Below, one piece after another: positions 34,937 through 44,055 of a stretch of DNA of 64,000 bases. The number at the start of each line of letters is the position of its first letter. The first letter of the stretch is position 1. This DNA is from JAFGGG01 sp964638895 (GTDB lineage Bacteria > Spirochaetota > Spirochaetia > SZUA-6 > RPPD01): the NCBI GenBank assembly GCA_964638895.1, contig CAZWYY010000009.1, forward strand, positions 1 to 64,000. Direction: 5' to 3'. Below the pieces are notes generated by a model. It was given only the letters and a program-made list of their open reading frames with translations, was not told where the DNA came from and searched no databases. The position numbers and the translations under genes were made by a program.

Positions 34937-35407
34937 ATGTCCGATTACCCCGGTGAGCGGCCGGATACCGATATCAGCGGCCTGGAGCCTGAAGCCGCCA
35001 AAGAATACGTACTGGCCTTTATTTCCAGCCTGAAGACCACCCGGAGGCAGAAGCAGGCGGCCCTGGAGGAAAAAAAGCTCTGGCAGGACCGCGTGCGCCT
35101 GGCCGAACAAAAGCAGGAGGCACTGCTGGCCGAAAAGGCGCGCGGCAAGTTGGCCGAGGTGCAGGCCAAGATAGACACGCTGGAAGGCGAGGAGCGGGAG
35201 CTGGCCCCCAAGGTTGATGTGTTAAAGGAACAGTTACTTAAATTGGTGCGCTCGCCCCGGATGAGCGTGGACGCCGAGGCCCTGCTGGCCCAGCTGCAAA
35301 TGCTGGTGGGCGAGCCGGATACGCTTTCACGGAAGTTCAAGGATGAAGAGGCGAACGCGGAGCTGGAAAAGCTGAAGAAAAATATGCAGGGCGGGGACCA
35401 GGAATAA
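34937..35407 (+). CDS. Coiled-coil protein of unknown function
   Basis: The 156-residue protein is rich in Glu, Lys and Ala, and residues 35-105 form a heptad-repeat coiled coil. No signal peptide or membrane segment is seen. AAAGGAGG precedes the ATG. Helical proteins like this are common in spirochaetes. It is convergent with the LPP20-like gene, nine bases away. Function unknown. Confidence 0.75.
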   Translation: MSDYPGERPDTDISGLEPEAAKEYVLAFISSLKTTRRQKQAALEEKKLWQDRVRLAEQKQEALLAEKARGKLAEVQAKIDTLEGEERELAPKVDVLKEQLLKLVRSPRMSVDAEALLAQLQMLVGEPDTLSRKFKDEEANAELEKLKKNMQGGDQE

Positions 35408-35416
35408 TGAACGCCC

Positions 35417-36904
35417 CTATTTCACGCCCGCGGCCAGGGCCTTGCCTAGTTCCTTGCCTAGCTGCTTGAAGGCCGCGCTGCGTGCGCTCTGGGCGCTGTT
35501 ACCCAGACCGCTTTTGCTCATGCTTTTTTCAAACAAAATGTCCCCGGTGGCCAGGTCCACCACCTTCACACTTCCCGTTGCCTTGACAATATATTTTGAG
35601 CCGCTTTTTTCCGCCTCGCCGGCCTGGGCGCTGCCGTACACCGCGCGCTCCACGCCCCCGGCGTTCTTTTTAAGCAGCGCAAGGGCCTGGTTGTCCGCTT
35701 TAAAAAGGATAAGCGAGGATTTTAAGGGCATGGTCTTGATGGCAAACCCGTTCCGGGTGAGTACTTCCATAATGCCGGCGGCGGTCTGCCCGCTTCCTTC
35801 AATATACTGGGAGTTGGTGTCAAGGTCGGCCACCACAATGCCCATGGGCACGTCCGCGGCCCGCGAAACAACGGTAAAATCAAACACCATCCGCCTGGTT
35901 AAAAACAGCCGTTTTAAACCGTCAACCTTGGCCCTGTACTTGGCGGGCATATCGTCCAGTTTTTTCAGGTAGGATTCCAGTGAAAGCGTCACCACAACGT
36001 TTTCCCCGCCCACAAATTTGCACACTGGATGAATAAAATCCGCGTTGCCCGAGGCGTCTGTTTTTATAACAGAGGTCTCGGTGCGTTTTTTATTGTTCTG
36101 CAGTTTTTTATAGGCGAACTGCAGGGCCACCTTACTCACCCCGCGGGTATCGGCCGCGGGCCCGGCCGCCACTTTGATCTTAAACGGCTCTTTTATTTCA
36201 GCACCCACGTAGAACGTCAGGTTGTTGTTAAGCGCGAAAAAATTGATGCGCTCAAGCGCGCGCATGGCGTTGTCGATATTACGGTTTACATAGATGTCCT
36301 TGTTCTCAAGGTCGGATTCGGCCGCGGCCAGGGTTGCCTGCAAAAAACGCACCACCGCCTCATAGTAGTTTCCCTGCCGGTAAAACTCGTCCCCCTCCCG
36401 CTCTGGCACGGCCACTGCGTCTATGGTTTCCTGGAACAGTTTTTCCAGGCGGGCCTTTTCTTTTAACAGGTCCTCCTTGTTGTAGCGCGCCAGGATATAC
36501 ACTGTTACCCCCGTGTCCATGGTCTGGATCCACCTGTGCACGATCTGGAAACCGGTAACACGCGCGCCGCCGCTTTGGGTCACGTTCTTGCGCAGCAGGG
36601 ACTCAAAGGAATCGGCCGTAGCCACGGCCTCGGTGCTGACCTCGGAGTGGACCCGCACGCCCGTAAAGCGCATAATGCCGCTTACCAGGTCTTGGGTGGC
36701 CAGTTCGCGGGCCCTGGTTGTGTTTTTCTCGGCGTCAAAGCCCTGTCCCGAGAAATACACAAACTCCGCGCTGTCCGCGGGAGGATTTTTTACCCAGTCC
36801 GGAAGCCCGCTTCCGCTCTGTTCCGAGGCGTCATCCGCCCATACGGAAAAGACGCATACGCAGAAAATTAAAAAAGCACATAGAAGGATTTTATCCCTTA
36901 CCAT
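35417..36904 (-). CDS. Exported LPP20-like protein
   Basis: The 495-residue product has a signal peptide (FLIFCVCVFSVWA, cleaved before DD). Residues 35-150 resemble the LPP20/FlgT N-terminal type domain: PDWVKNPP, FVYFSGQGFDAEKNTTRARELA, then a region ending in YILARYNKED. After a helical part, the C-terminal third is a second beta/alpha domain resembling repeated FlgT/CsgG-like folds (VVDLATGDILFE, AFKQLGKELG). It is the last gene of a minus-strand group of four envelope proteins, separated from the preceding gene by a 320-base gap with a terminator-like hairpin, so it probably has its own promoter. Confidence 0.75.
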   Translation of the reverse strand: MVRDKILLCAFLIFCVCVFSVWADDASEQSGSGLPDWVKNPPADSAEFVYFSGQGFDAEKNTTRARELATQDLVSGIMRFTGVRVHSEVSTEAVATADSFESLLRKNVTQSGGARVTGFQIVHRWIQTMDTGVTVYILARYNKEDLLKEKARLEKLFQETIDAVAVPEREGDEFYRQGNYYEAVVRFLQATLAAAESDLENKDIYVNRNIDNAMRALERINFFALNNNLTFYVGAEIKEPFKIKVAAGPAADTRGVSKVALQFAYKKLQNNKKRTETSVIKTDASGNADFIHPVCKFVGGENVVVTLSLESYLKKLDDMPAKYRAKVDGLKRLFLTRRMVFDFTVVSRAADVPMGIVVADLDTNSQYIEGSGQTAAGIMEVLTRNGFAIKTMPLKSSLILFKADNQALALLKKNAGGVERAVYGSAQAGEAEKSGSKYIVKATGSVKVVDLATGDILFEKSMSKSGLGNSAQSARSAAFKQLGKELGKALAAGVK

Positions 36905-36945
36905 GATCCACTCCTTTTAACATTCCAACCTTATATAGCTCACGA

Positions 36946-37062
36946 ATGCGCACGCGAACACAGATTCCGCAGATTTTAAAAGATTTCACGTATTTTTCTT
37001 GTTCTATTTTAATCTGCGTAATCCTTTATAATCAGCGTAATCTGCGGTTTAATGTTCCGGTA
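36946..37062 (+). repeat. Imperfect AATCTGCG-type repeats in an intergenic region
   Basis: The region contains CAGATTCCGCAGATT, AATCTGCGTAATC and AATCAGCGTAATCTGCGG, which are direct and inverted variants of one motif. Such degenerate interspersed repeats occur in several bacterial genomes. The remaining part of the 36905-37226 gap, apart from the hairpin below, holds nothing recognised. Confidence 0.5.
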
Positions 37063-37155
37063 ATCTATGACAAACCACAGGCCTATAATCTGTATTCCTC
37101 TCCCTGTTTGAGCGTGTTTCTCCGTAAGCCGTAAATCCCACGCCCCTCTAAAACC

Positions 37156-37186
37156 ATGTACCCGGGGGCCAAGGCCCCCAGGTACA
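37156..37186 (-). terminator. Strong hairpin downstream of the LPP20 lipoprotein gene
   Basis: ATGTACC-CGGGGGCC pairs with GGCCCCC-GGTACAT around a two-base loop. On the minus strand it is followed by a short T-rich GGTTTTAG, so it is a plausible terminator for the gene that ends at 37227. Confidence 0.6.
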
Positions 37187-37226
37187 TATTATGGTTGTCT
37201 AATTGATGATTCGGAATCTGCCCGCC

Positions 37227-37871
37227 TTATTCAAGATCCTTCATGGCGTCCTTTACCAGATCCTGGGCGCGTACTTCTTCTTCGGATTTGGGCTTGTTCC
37301 CGGAAAAGGCCCTAGCAATAGCGGCCTTTATTTCGGATTCAGGAACCCTGACCAACAGGTAATACTCGTAGACGTCTTTGTCCGTGGAACCGTCGTTCTT
37401 GAAATACCGTCTTTCGACCCAGTATTCATCGTACTTCTTGGCCCCGCCTACGCGTCCGTCCGCGATACTCTTTACGACTTTTTCAAAGTACTGCTCGGCC
37501 TCGTCGGAACTGCCCACAAGGGCGCCGGCGTATTTGGACTGGATGCGCACCGAAACCATACGCGCAATCTGATCGTCTATGCTGAAATTCTGGGCCTGGA
37601 CCTTGGTCCCCTCCAGGTTTCTACCGCTAAAGCTTTCTTTGAATACATAATATCCTTTAAACTCCGGCAGTTCTTCAATCTTGCCGACAGGCATTAACAC
37701 CCACGAGGGAACTTCTCCCAATCCCGCGTATTGGTGAGTAAGAATCTGGGGCTCCGGCGGTTTCATCGTTGTGCTGGATGTAGTGGTTGTTTCATTAGTT
37801 TTAGGAGTAGATTTACATCCCACAGCCACAATTAATAATACCAATAAAGGAATAACAAGATATTTCTTCAT
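37227..37871 (-). CDS. LPP20-family lipoprotein
   Basis: The 214-residue product has a clear lipoprotein signal (LLIVAVGC lipobox) followed by a Thr/Ser-rich linker. The rest resembles the LPP20 domain: PSWVLMPV, a core GYYVFKESFSGRNLEGTKVQ (trimmed), and YYLLVRVPESEI near the end. LPP20 proteins are outer-membrane lipoproteins in several phyla. It lies third in the envelope set. The C-terminal tail is charged. Confidence 0.82.
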   Translation of the reverse strand: MKKYLVIPLLVLLIVAVGCKSTPKTNETTTTSSTTMKPPEPQILTHQYAGLGEVPSWVLMPVGKIEELPEFKGYYVFKESFSGRNLEGTKVQAQNFSIDDQIARMVSVRIQSKYAGALVGSSDEAEQYFEKVVKSIADGRVGGAKKYDEYWVERRYFKNDGSTDKDVYEYYLLVRVPESEIKAAIARAFSGNKPKSEEEVRAQDLVKDAMKDLE

Positions 37872-37914
37872 TCATATTCCTCCTTTAAAATAATTACTAT
37901 CGAGGCAACGCCTC

Positions 37915-38796
37915 TTACAATCCGGTATTAAAGGTAAGGCTTTTTCTCCGTATGGAAACGGTTGCCATACCCTGTAATCCGGGAATTGTCTTTGCCGCAT
38001 CAAGTATAAGCTGCTCAAGCTCCTGGTTTGTCATTAATGCCCACACATAACACTTGGCCTGTTCTTCGGTCCGGTATACGGTCTGCACGTCCTTTACCCT
38101 GCTTTTAAGCGAAGTAACGAAATCGGCGATAACCCCCGCGTCCCCGGCGCCGTCCAGAAAAACATCATATTTGATGCCCTTTTTCAGGGCTTTCTTCATG
38201 TAGTCCCTGGAGGTATTGATAATGTCCTGTATTATCCTTTTTACGCTCACCTCCACGGCGTTGATTTTGGCCTGTTCCGCGGACGAGGGGCTGAATGATT
38301 TTTCAGGCTGATTATAGGTCTTGGAGCCGATCACCCTTCCGGTTGAGGACTCAAAGGCCGTAAGCGTAATGCTGGCCTGAGCGTAATAGTTTTTTCTTTT
38401 GGTCTCGCTTGAGATGCGCAGGTTAAGGGTAACATACACATCCGCGTTCAGCTGCTGGGCCAGCCACTGTATCACGGACATTTCCTCGCCGCTGCTTTCC
38501 TCGTATATTTTTTCCTGGTCCTGCTTTAATTTTTCAACCTCCTCCAGTAAGACGGCCTCCAGGCCGTGCGAGGTAAGGTAATCGTTGGCCACGGCAATGG
38601 CTTTTTTCAGCAAAAACTCGTTTTCCGGGGCCAGTTGGGTGTCTTCATCGATATATACCATATACACCAGGTTTTCCAGGTACCGGCTGATGAATTTCTC
38701 CTCATCGGCCGTCGTGCCGGAATCCGCGCGCAGTCCGCACAGGGGGAGGATCAGCAGCAACAAAGCGAAACACTGCGGCAAGGAACATCTCTTCAT
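37915..38796 (-). CDS. Exported protein of the envelope cluster, unknown family
   Basis: The 293-residue product has a signal peptide (ALLLLILPLCGLRA). The mature protein contains a domain with DVYVTLNLRIS and SITLTAFESSTGRVIGSKTY, a pattern reminiscent of CsgG/TolB-N-like and FlgT-type domains that bind other envelope proteins, then a second alpha/beta part. It has no lipobox. It lies 43 bases ahead of the LPP20 lipoprotein and 19 bases after the beta-barrel-like gene, so co-transcription is likely. Confidence 0.7.
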   Translation of the reverse strand: MKRCSLPQCFALLLLILPLCGLRADSGTTADEEKFISRYLENLVYMVYIDEDTQLAPENEFLLKKAIAVANDYLTSHGLEAVLLEEVEKLKQDQEKIYEESSGEEMSVIQWLAQQLNADVYVTLNLRISSETKRKNYYAQASITLTAFESSTGRVIGSKTYNQPEKSFSPSSAEQAKINAVEVSVKRIIQDIINTSRDYMKKALKKGIKYDVFLDGAGDAGVIADFVTSLKSRVKDVQTVYRTEEQAKCYVWALMTNQELEQLILDAAKTIPGLQGMATVSIRRKSLTFNTGL

Positions 38797-38815
38797 CCGT
38801 ATCTCCTAAAAGACC

Positions 38816-40171
38816 TTAAAATTTTATCCCCACTCCCAGGCCCGCAACCCAACCCTCATAGTCGACGTATTTATCGCTTAGCGGGAACCATGCCTGGTAA
38901 CCGAGGTCCAGGATGATTTTTACATCCCGCGTAATAAGATACCCTAAATTGGCAATACCCGCCAGCCCCAGGTACGAAAACTTAAAACCGTCCACCGTTG
39001 AGGAGGGGGATAGCGCGGTGATAACCTCGGCGCCCACCGCGACCATGCCGCTTAACTGGAACCTTCCCAGATATAGGTTAATATCAAGGCCGCCGTAAGC
39101 CCTGACCGGTAGAACGTTCTGCAGCCGTTCAAACGGGTAAAGCACAACCTCAAAACAAACCACCGGCTGGATGACAAAGAACCCCTTGGTTACCACGAAC
39201 TTAAGGCCCGCCGCGCCGGTATAGGCGGAGTGGGTAAAGTCGATTTCGGTATGCATGTAAGGGATGATCTCCAACCCGGCCCGCGGTATCTCCTTTACGG
39301 GCATGCCCGCCAAGAGCGGCCCGTCCGCGTAGATAACCCTGCCGACGGAGATCTTGTCTTCTATATTATGAATGATGATCAGCCCGCTTTCCCTGCTTTC
39401 GGCCTGTCCGTCGCCGTCCTCCTGATCGGAGCTTATAACGGCGTACTCGTCACCCACCGCCACTCCCTTCTCCCTACCCAGCCGGATGGCCACGTCCGGG
39501 TCCATCAGTTCCACGATCCGGTCTTCCAGGGAAAAGATATCCAGGCTGCGCACCTCATAGGTCAGCTGGATGGGGATGTCCTCAACCGCGTCATCCACGG
39601 CGCGGTCTTTGTCCGCGTCATAGCCCATGGATTCAAGCGGGATGTTGGCGATAACAGTGGCGTTTTCCGCGTTCACAATGGTATAGGTAACGGTGATACC
39701 GACCTTGTAGTTGGTCTGCCCGCCCTGGTTGTTCAGTTCCTCGATGGTAAACGCGGTAAGCATGGGGATCACAATCAGATACGATTTAAGAAGCAGGGTG
39801 AAATCCGCATGTGAAAACGAGGTTTCACCCACCTGCACCGTGTTCGGGACCTCGGTTTTTCCGCTTTCGAAAATCTTCAGTTTTTCCAAAAGCGGAGGAA
39901 TATCCTGGTAGGAAAGCGCATACCCCAAGGGGACAAGATTGAAACGGGACAGTCCGGAGAATACCTGTTTGGCCTTTGTTTCAATCAAACCGAGCGGTTC
40001 CTTAACATCCCGTTCCGGGGCTGAAACATCGCCTACCGTTGTTTTCAGAATAATGATATTTTTTTCCACTGATGAAGAGGCCTGGGCATGAAGCAGATAC
40101 TGAAAAAGGGAAAGAAAAAGCATACCCGCGATCGATATTTTGAGGTTTTTACACATATACATTACCCGCAC
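38816..40171 (-). CDS. Exported protein with predicted C-terminal beta-barrel-like region
   Basis: The 451-residue product has a signal peptide ending near LLHAQA. Residues 30-210 resemble CsgG/FlgT-like domains (KQVFSGLSRFNLVPLGY, the segment with VTYTIVNAENATVIA). A middle part (LGREKGVAVGDEYAVIS) is typical of FlgT-like C-terminal domains. The last 150 residues alternate in a way expected of outer-membrane strands and end in LGVGIKF, with a final aromatic residue as in barrel proteins. It may be the membrane anchor of the cluster. The Met at 40156 is an alternative start with a more usual signal length. Confidence 0.7.
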   Translation of the reverse strand: MRVMYMCKNLKISIAGMLFLSLFQYLLHAQASSSVEKNIIILKTTVGDVSAPERDVKEPLGLIETKAKQVFSGLSRFNLVPLGYALSYQDIPPLLEKLKIFESGKTEVPNTVQVGETSFSHADFTLLLKSYLIVIPMLTAFTIEELNNQGGQTNYKVGITVTYTIVNAENATVIANIPLESMGYDADKDRAVDDAVEDIPIQLTYEVRSLDIFSLEDRIVELMDPDVAIRLGREKGVAVGDEYAVISSDQEDGDGQAESRESGLIIIHNIEDKISVGRVIYADGPLLAGMPVKEIPRAGLEIIPYMHTEIDFTHSAYTGAAGLKFVVTKGFFVIQPVVCFEVVLYPFERLQNVLPVRAYGGLDINLYLGRFQLSGMVAVGAEVITALSPSSTVDGFKFSYLGLAGIANLGYLITRDVKIILDLGYQAWFPLSDKYVDYEGWVAGLGVGIKF

Positions 40172-40230
40172 GACTTCAAGCTATAAATATAACGCGTCTC
40201 CTGTGGTTTTTCAAATTTTTGTCCATTATT

Positions 40231-41589
40231 TTAAAGGTTCAAAATGATCCTCACGGTCTGGAAATAAATGGTCAGACCGCAAACATCGATTACCGTGGCC
40301 ATCAACGGCCCGGCCATCACAGTGGGATCAAATCCCATTCGTTTAATGAGCAGCGGGGCCAGCGCGCCGATCAGCGTGGCGATGATCACCACAAAGGCCA
40401 TGGCCAGCCCGATGGCAAAGCCGCGCAGCATTATTTCGCCGAAGGGCAGACCCAGCTCGAATATAGTGACCCGGATCACCGTTAACAAACCCATGGCGAC
40501 GCCGATAAACACCCCCACCAGGATTTCCTTGAGTATGATGCGGCCGATGTCCTTGAACACCAGCTCGCCCGTGGCCAGACCGCGTATCATCAGCGTGGAG
40601 GACTGAGTGCCTGAGTTGCCGCCGGTGCCGGTAATCAGCTGCATAAAGGGCACCAGGAACACGGCCTGCGAGTACACGCTTTTAAAGAGGTCTATCACAT
40701 TGGCGGTAAAGGTGGCGGTAACAAGCAGGATGGTAAGCCAGGGAATGCGCTTTTTTACCAGGTCCCAGACCGTGCTCTCCAGGTAGGGCACGGTGCTGCC
40801 GCCCATGGCGCCCATTTTATAGATATCCTCGGTCTGCTCTTCCCGGATGACATCGATAACATCGTCGAAGGTGATGATACCCAAGAGCCGGTTATAGCCG
40901 TCTACTACGGGCAGGGCCAGAAGATCATAGGTTTCCAGAATCTTAGCCACCTCCTCCTGGTCCGTGTCCTCACGCACGGTAATCACGTGTTTCACCATGG
41001 AGGTCTCTATTTTATCGTCGTCATTGCCCAGCAGAATGTCGCGCAGGGAGAGCACCCCCTGGAGCCGCTTGAGTTTGTCCACGACATATATGTAGTAGAT
41101 GGTCTCCACGTCCGACACGTTTTTGCGCAGCCAGCGTAGGGCCTGGGCCGTGGTCAGCGAGGACTGAACGGCCAGGTACCGCGGGGTCATTATTCCGGCC
41201 GCGTCATCCTCATCATACGAGAGCAAAAAACGCGTCTCGGTTTTGGCCTCATCACTCAAAGAGTTCCATACCGCCTCCTTGACCTGCGCGGAAACGGCCT
41301 GCATAAAGTCGGCTATGTCGTCGGGCTCCATCTCTTCAAGCAGACGCTTTATATGGGCCGTGGAAAGCTGGAGGATGATAAACTCCTGCTGTGACGTGGG
41401 CAGCTCATGGATCAGGTCTACCTTTTGTGAGAGGTCCAAAAGCAGAAACAGCCGTATGACATCCTCCTCCTCCAGGTAATCCCACAACTCAATCAGGTCG
41501 GCCAGCGACATCTGCGAGAGCAGGGTCTTGATCTCCTTGTCACTCATTGTTTTTACATTGGCGGCTATGTATTCCGGATTTATCTTCAT
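40231..41589 (-). CDS. mgtE: Magnesium transporter MgtE
   Basis: The 452-residue protein has the N-terminal superhelical domain (EFIILQLSTAHIKRLLEEM, trimmed), two CBS domains (about 135-255) and five transmembrane helices (about 280-450) with the conserved GTGGNSGTQSSTLMIRG segment that forms the pore. MgtE is a magnesium-selective channel gated by intracellular magnesium. Length and order agree with the family. It is followed on the left by the envelope cluster and starts 18 bases downstream of the murB stop, so transcription with murB is likely. Confidence 0.97.
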   Translation of the reverse strand: MKINPEYIAANVKTMSDKEIKTLLSQMSLADLIELWDYLEEEDVIRLFLLLDLSQKVDLIHELPTSQQEFIILQLSTAHIKRLLEEMEPDDIADFMQAVSAQVKEAVWNSLSDEAKTETRFLLSYDEDDAAGIMTPRYLAVQSSLTTAQALRWLRKNVSDVETIYYIYVVDKLKRLQGVLSLRDILLGNDDDKIETSMVKHVITVREDTDQEEVAKILETYDLLALPVVDGYNRLLGIITFDDVIDVIREEQTEDIYKMGAMGGSTVPYLESTVWDLVKKRIPWLTILLVTATFTANVIDLFKSVYSQAVFLVPFMQLITGTGGNSGTQSSTLMIRGLATGELVFKDIGRIILKEILVGVFIGVAMGLLTVIRVTIFELGLPFGEIMLRGFAIGLAMAFVVIIATLIGALAPLLIKRMGFDPTVMAGPLMATVIDVCGLTIYFQTVRIILNL

Positions 41590-41607
41590 ATGCCCTCTCC
41601 CCGTTTT

Positions 41608-42519
41608 TTAGATTTCGCCAAGGTAGATTATCTCCCTTTCAAGCTCAAACCCATAGCGTTCCCGTACCCGGCGCCGGATGTAATCAACCAGGCGTTTGAC
41701 GTCCCGGGCCCTGGCCGAGCCCGTATTCACGATAATATTGGCGTGCCGCTCCGACACCCGCGCCCCACCGATACTGTAGCCTTTTAAGCCCAGGGAATCA
41801 ATAAGCTCCCCGCTGGGCCTGCCGAACCCGCGGTTGTTTTTAAAAACCGAGCCGGCGCACGGGTATGAAAAATGCCCTTTCCTCATGCGGTCGGCGTAAA
41901 TCTCATCCATGCGCCCCTGCAGAGACGCGGTATCCTGCTTTTTAAGCCGGAAGGCGCCCTCCAGAATCAGCACCCCCCGCCCCTGGAACGGCGATTTCTT
42001 ATAAGAAAAATCCTCCCGGCTCACCGCTACACTTTTAACCCCCGACTCCCGGTCCAGGATTTCCACGGATTCCAGAATATCGGAGATCGATGCGCCGTAG
42101 CAGCGGGCGTTCATCCAGATGGCCCCGCCCACGCTCCCGGGCATTTCAAAGAAGGGATGCAGTCCGCCCAAACCCAGTTTTAGCGCCTCCTTTACCACAT
42201 TGTTCAAAGGCATACCGCTTAAAGCCCGTAAGGCGGTTCCGCTTGCCTGCACACCCTTAAAATCCTCGAAGGAAATTACCACACCCGGAAGGCCCTTATC
42301 GGAGACAAGGACGTTTGAGCCGTGCCCCAATACATACATGGGCAGATTATTATCCAGGCATACGGAAAATATCTCCCTTACCTGGGCCGTATTCCCCGGC
42401 CTGGCGAATACCAGGGCCGGGCCGCCGATCCTGAAGCTGGTGTGAAGCCGCAGCGGTTCATCAAACACAAGGGGGCAGTTAATATTGATTTTTTTAAACA
42501 GTTTCTGTAAAGTATGCAT
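41608..42519 (-). CDS. murB: UDP-N-acetylenolpyruvoylglucosamine reductase
   Basis: The 303-residue flavoenzyme reduces the enolpyruvyl group to make UDP-MurNAc in peptidoglycan synthesis. FAD-binding motifs SFRIGGPA and GHGSNVLV, the PGSVGGAIWMNA motif and the catalytic region YPCAGSVFKNN are present, followed by a Glu near the C-terminus (SERHANIIVNTG). The start region is divergent from cysS; the two putative upstream starts overlap, so promoters must lie in the first bases of each gene. Confidence 0.95.
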   Translation of the reverse strand: MHTLQKLFKKININCPLVFDEPLRLHTSFRIGGPALVFARPGNTAQVREIFSVCLDNNLPMYVLGHGSNVLVSDKGLPGVVISFEDFKGVQASGTALRALSGMPLNNVVKEALKLGLGGLHPFFEMPGSVGGAIWMNARCYGASISDILESVEILDRESGVKSVAVSREDFSYKKSPFQGRGVLILEGAFRLKKQDTASLQGRMDEIYADRMRKGHFSYPCAGSVFKNNRGFGRPSGELIDSLGLKGYSIGGARVSERHANIIVNTGSARARDVKRLVDYIRRRVRERYGFELEREIIYLGEI

Positions 42520-42579
42520 TTAAGAAATATAGTAGTATATTTTAATCCTTGGAAGAAGCCTGCAAAGAGAAAAAAACAG

Positions 42580-44028
42580 ATGGGGAATACGCCGACATTA
42601 AGATTCTTTAACACGCTGGGCAGACAGCTACAGGAGTTCGTTCCGCTGTCTCCCGGCCGGGTGGGGTTGTATGCCTGCGGCCCCACCGTATACAACTACG
42701 CGCATATCGGCAACCTGCGCACGTACATATTCGAGGACATCCTGCGCCGCGTTCTTGAGTACGCGGGACACGAGGTGACGCACGTGATGAACGTCACCGA
42801 CGTGGGACACCTGACCGACGACGCGGACTCGGGCGAAGACAGGATGTTCGTGGGCGCGCGCAAGACCGGGAAAACCGTCTGGGAGATCGCCGATCACTAT
42901 ACAAAGGCTTTTTTTACCGATCTTAAGCGGCTGAATATCCTCGCGCCCACGGTAGTCTGCAGGGCCACCGACCATATCGGCGATATGATCGCGCTGATAA
43001 AAAGAATAGAAGCCAACGGATTTACCTACATGCGGGGCGGCAACCTTTATTTTGACATCGAAAAATTCCCCGCCTACGGTGAGCTGGCCCTGCTTGATAT
43101 GGACCAGCTTAAGGCCGGCGCCCGTATTGAAATTGACGAGAACAAAAGGAACCCCCATGATTTTGTGTTATGGTTCACCCAATCCAAGTTCAAGCACCAG
43201 GCCATGCTCTGGGACTCCCCCTGGGGCAGAGGGTATCCCGGCTGGCATATCGAATGCAGCGCCATGTCCATGCGGTACTTGGGGGAAAGCTTCGATATCC
43301 ACTGCGGCGGCGTGGACCATATCGCGGTGCACCACACCAACGAGATCGCCCAGGCCCAGGCGGCCACGGGCAAAAAATGGGTGAACTACTGGCTGCACGG
43401 GGAGTTCCTGGTTACCTCAAACGCTAAGATGTCAAAGTCGCTGGAAAACTTCACCACCCTGTCCGCGCTCGCGGAAAAAGGGTACGACCCCCTGGACTAT
43501 CGCTATTTCTGCCTGGGCGCCCACTACCGCAAACAGCTTAATTTCAGTTCCCGTGACCTTGACGCGGCTAAAACCGCGCGTAACAACCTGGTCCAGCGCC
43601 TGGCCCTGCTTAAAGATCTGGCTGGCGAACAGGCCGGAAACGGGGCCAAGGCTGAGGACATGGCCCCCCCCCTTGAGGGCAAGGCCCTTTCCTACCTGCG
43701 CTCGTTCCAGGATAATATGGCAAACGACCTTAACATGCCCAAATGCCTTTCGGATTTATGGAATCTGGTGAAAGACCGGCAGGTGGAACCGGCCCTCACG
43801 CTGCGGGCGGCCCTGGAAATGGACAAGGTGCTGGGGCTGGGCCTTAAACAGGCCTATGCCGAGGAGGTGGTGCTCGACGAGGAGCTTGCCGGGTTGCTTG
43901 AGAAACGCAGCGAGGCGCGCGCCCGCAGCGATTACGCCACGGCGGACAGGATTAGGGCGGAGCTTGACAACCGGGGTATAGTGATAGAAGATACGCCGGA
44001 CGGCGTACGACTTAAAAAAAAGTTGTAA
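42580..44028 (+). CDS. cysS: Cysteinyl-tRNA synthetase
   Basis: The class I synthetase has YACGPTVYNYAHIGN (HIGH-like motif with a zinc Cys), the zinc ligands in HIECSAMS and VDHIAVHHTNE, and NAKMSKSLENF. The frame is open from 42514, but homologues start close to RFFNTLGRQL, so the Met at 42580 is favoured and gives 482 residues. Only a weak AGAGA precedes it. The C-terminus carries the expected YATADRIRAELDNRGI segment. Confidence 0.96.
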   Translation: MGNTPTLRFFNTLGRQLQEFVPLSPGRVGLYACGPTVYNYAHIGNLRTYIFEDILRRVLEYAGHEVTHVMNVTDVGHLTDDADSGEDRMFVGARKTGKTVWEIADHYTKAFFTDLKRLNILAPTVVCRATDHIGDMIALIKRIEANGFTYMRGGNLYFDIEKFPAYGELALLDMDQLKAGARIEIDENKRNPHDFVLWFTQSKFKHQAMLWDSPWGRGYPGWHIECSAMSMRYLGESFDIHCGGVDHIAVHHTNEIAQAQAATGKKWVNYWLHGEFLVTSNAKMSKSLENFTTLSALAEKGYDPLDYRYFCLGAHYRKQLNFSSRDLDAAKTARNNLVQRLALLKDLAGEQAGNGAKAEDMAPPLEGKALSYLRSFQDNMANDLNMPKCLSDLWNLVKDRQVEPALTLRAALEMDKVLGLGLKQAYAEEVVLDEELAGLLEKRSEARARSDYATADRIRAELDNRGIVIEDTPDGVRLKKKL

Positions 44029-44055
44029 CATTATATAACACAGAGTTGCTTTAAT

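Noticed and set aside
36946..37062. Possible CRISPR-like repeats
   Set aside because: Repeat units are unequal, partly inverted and not separated by regular spacers, and no cas gene is present.
42514..42579. Upstream start of cysS at 42514
   Set aside because: It overlaps the murB start and adds residues not expected in the family; the Met at 42580 fits better.
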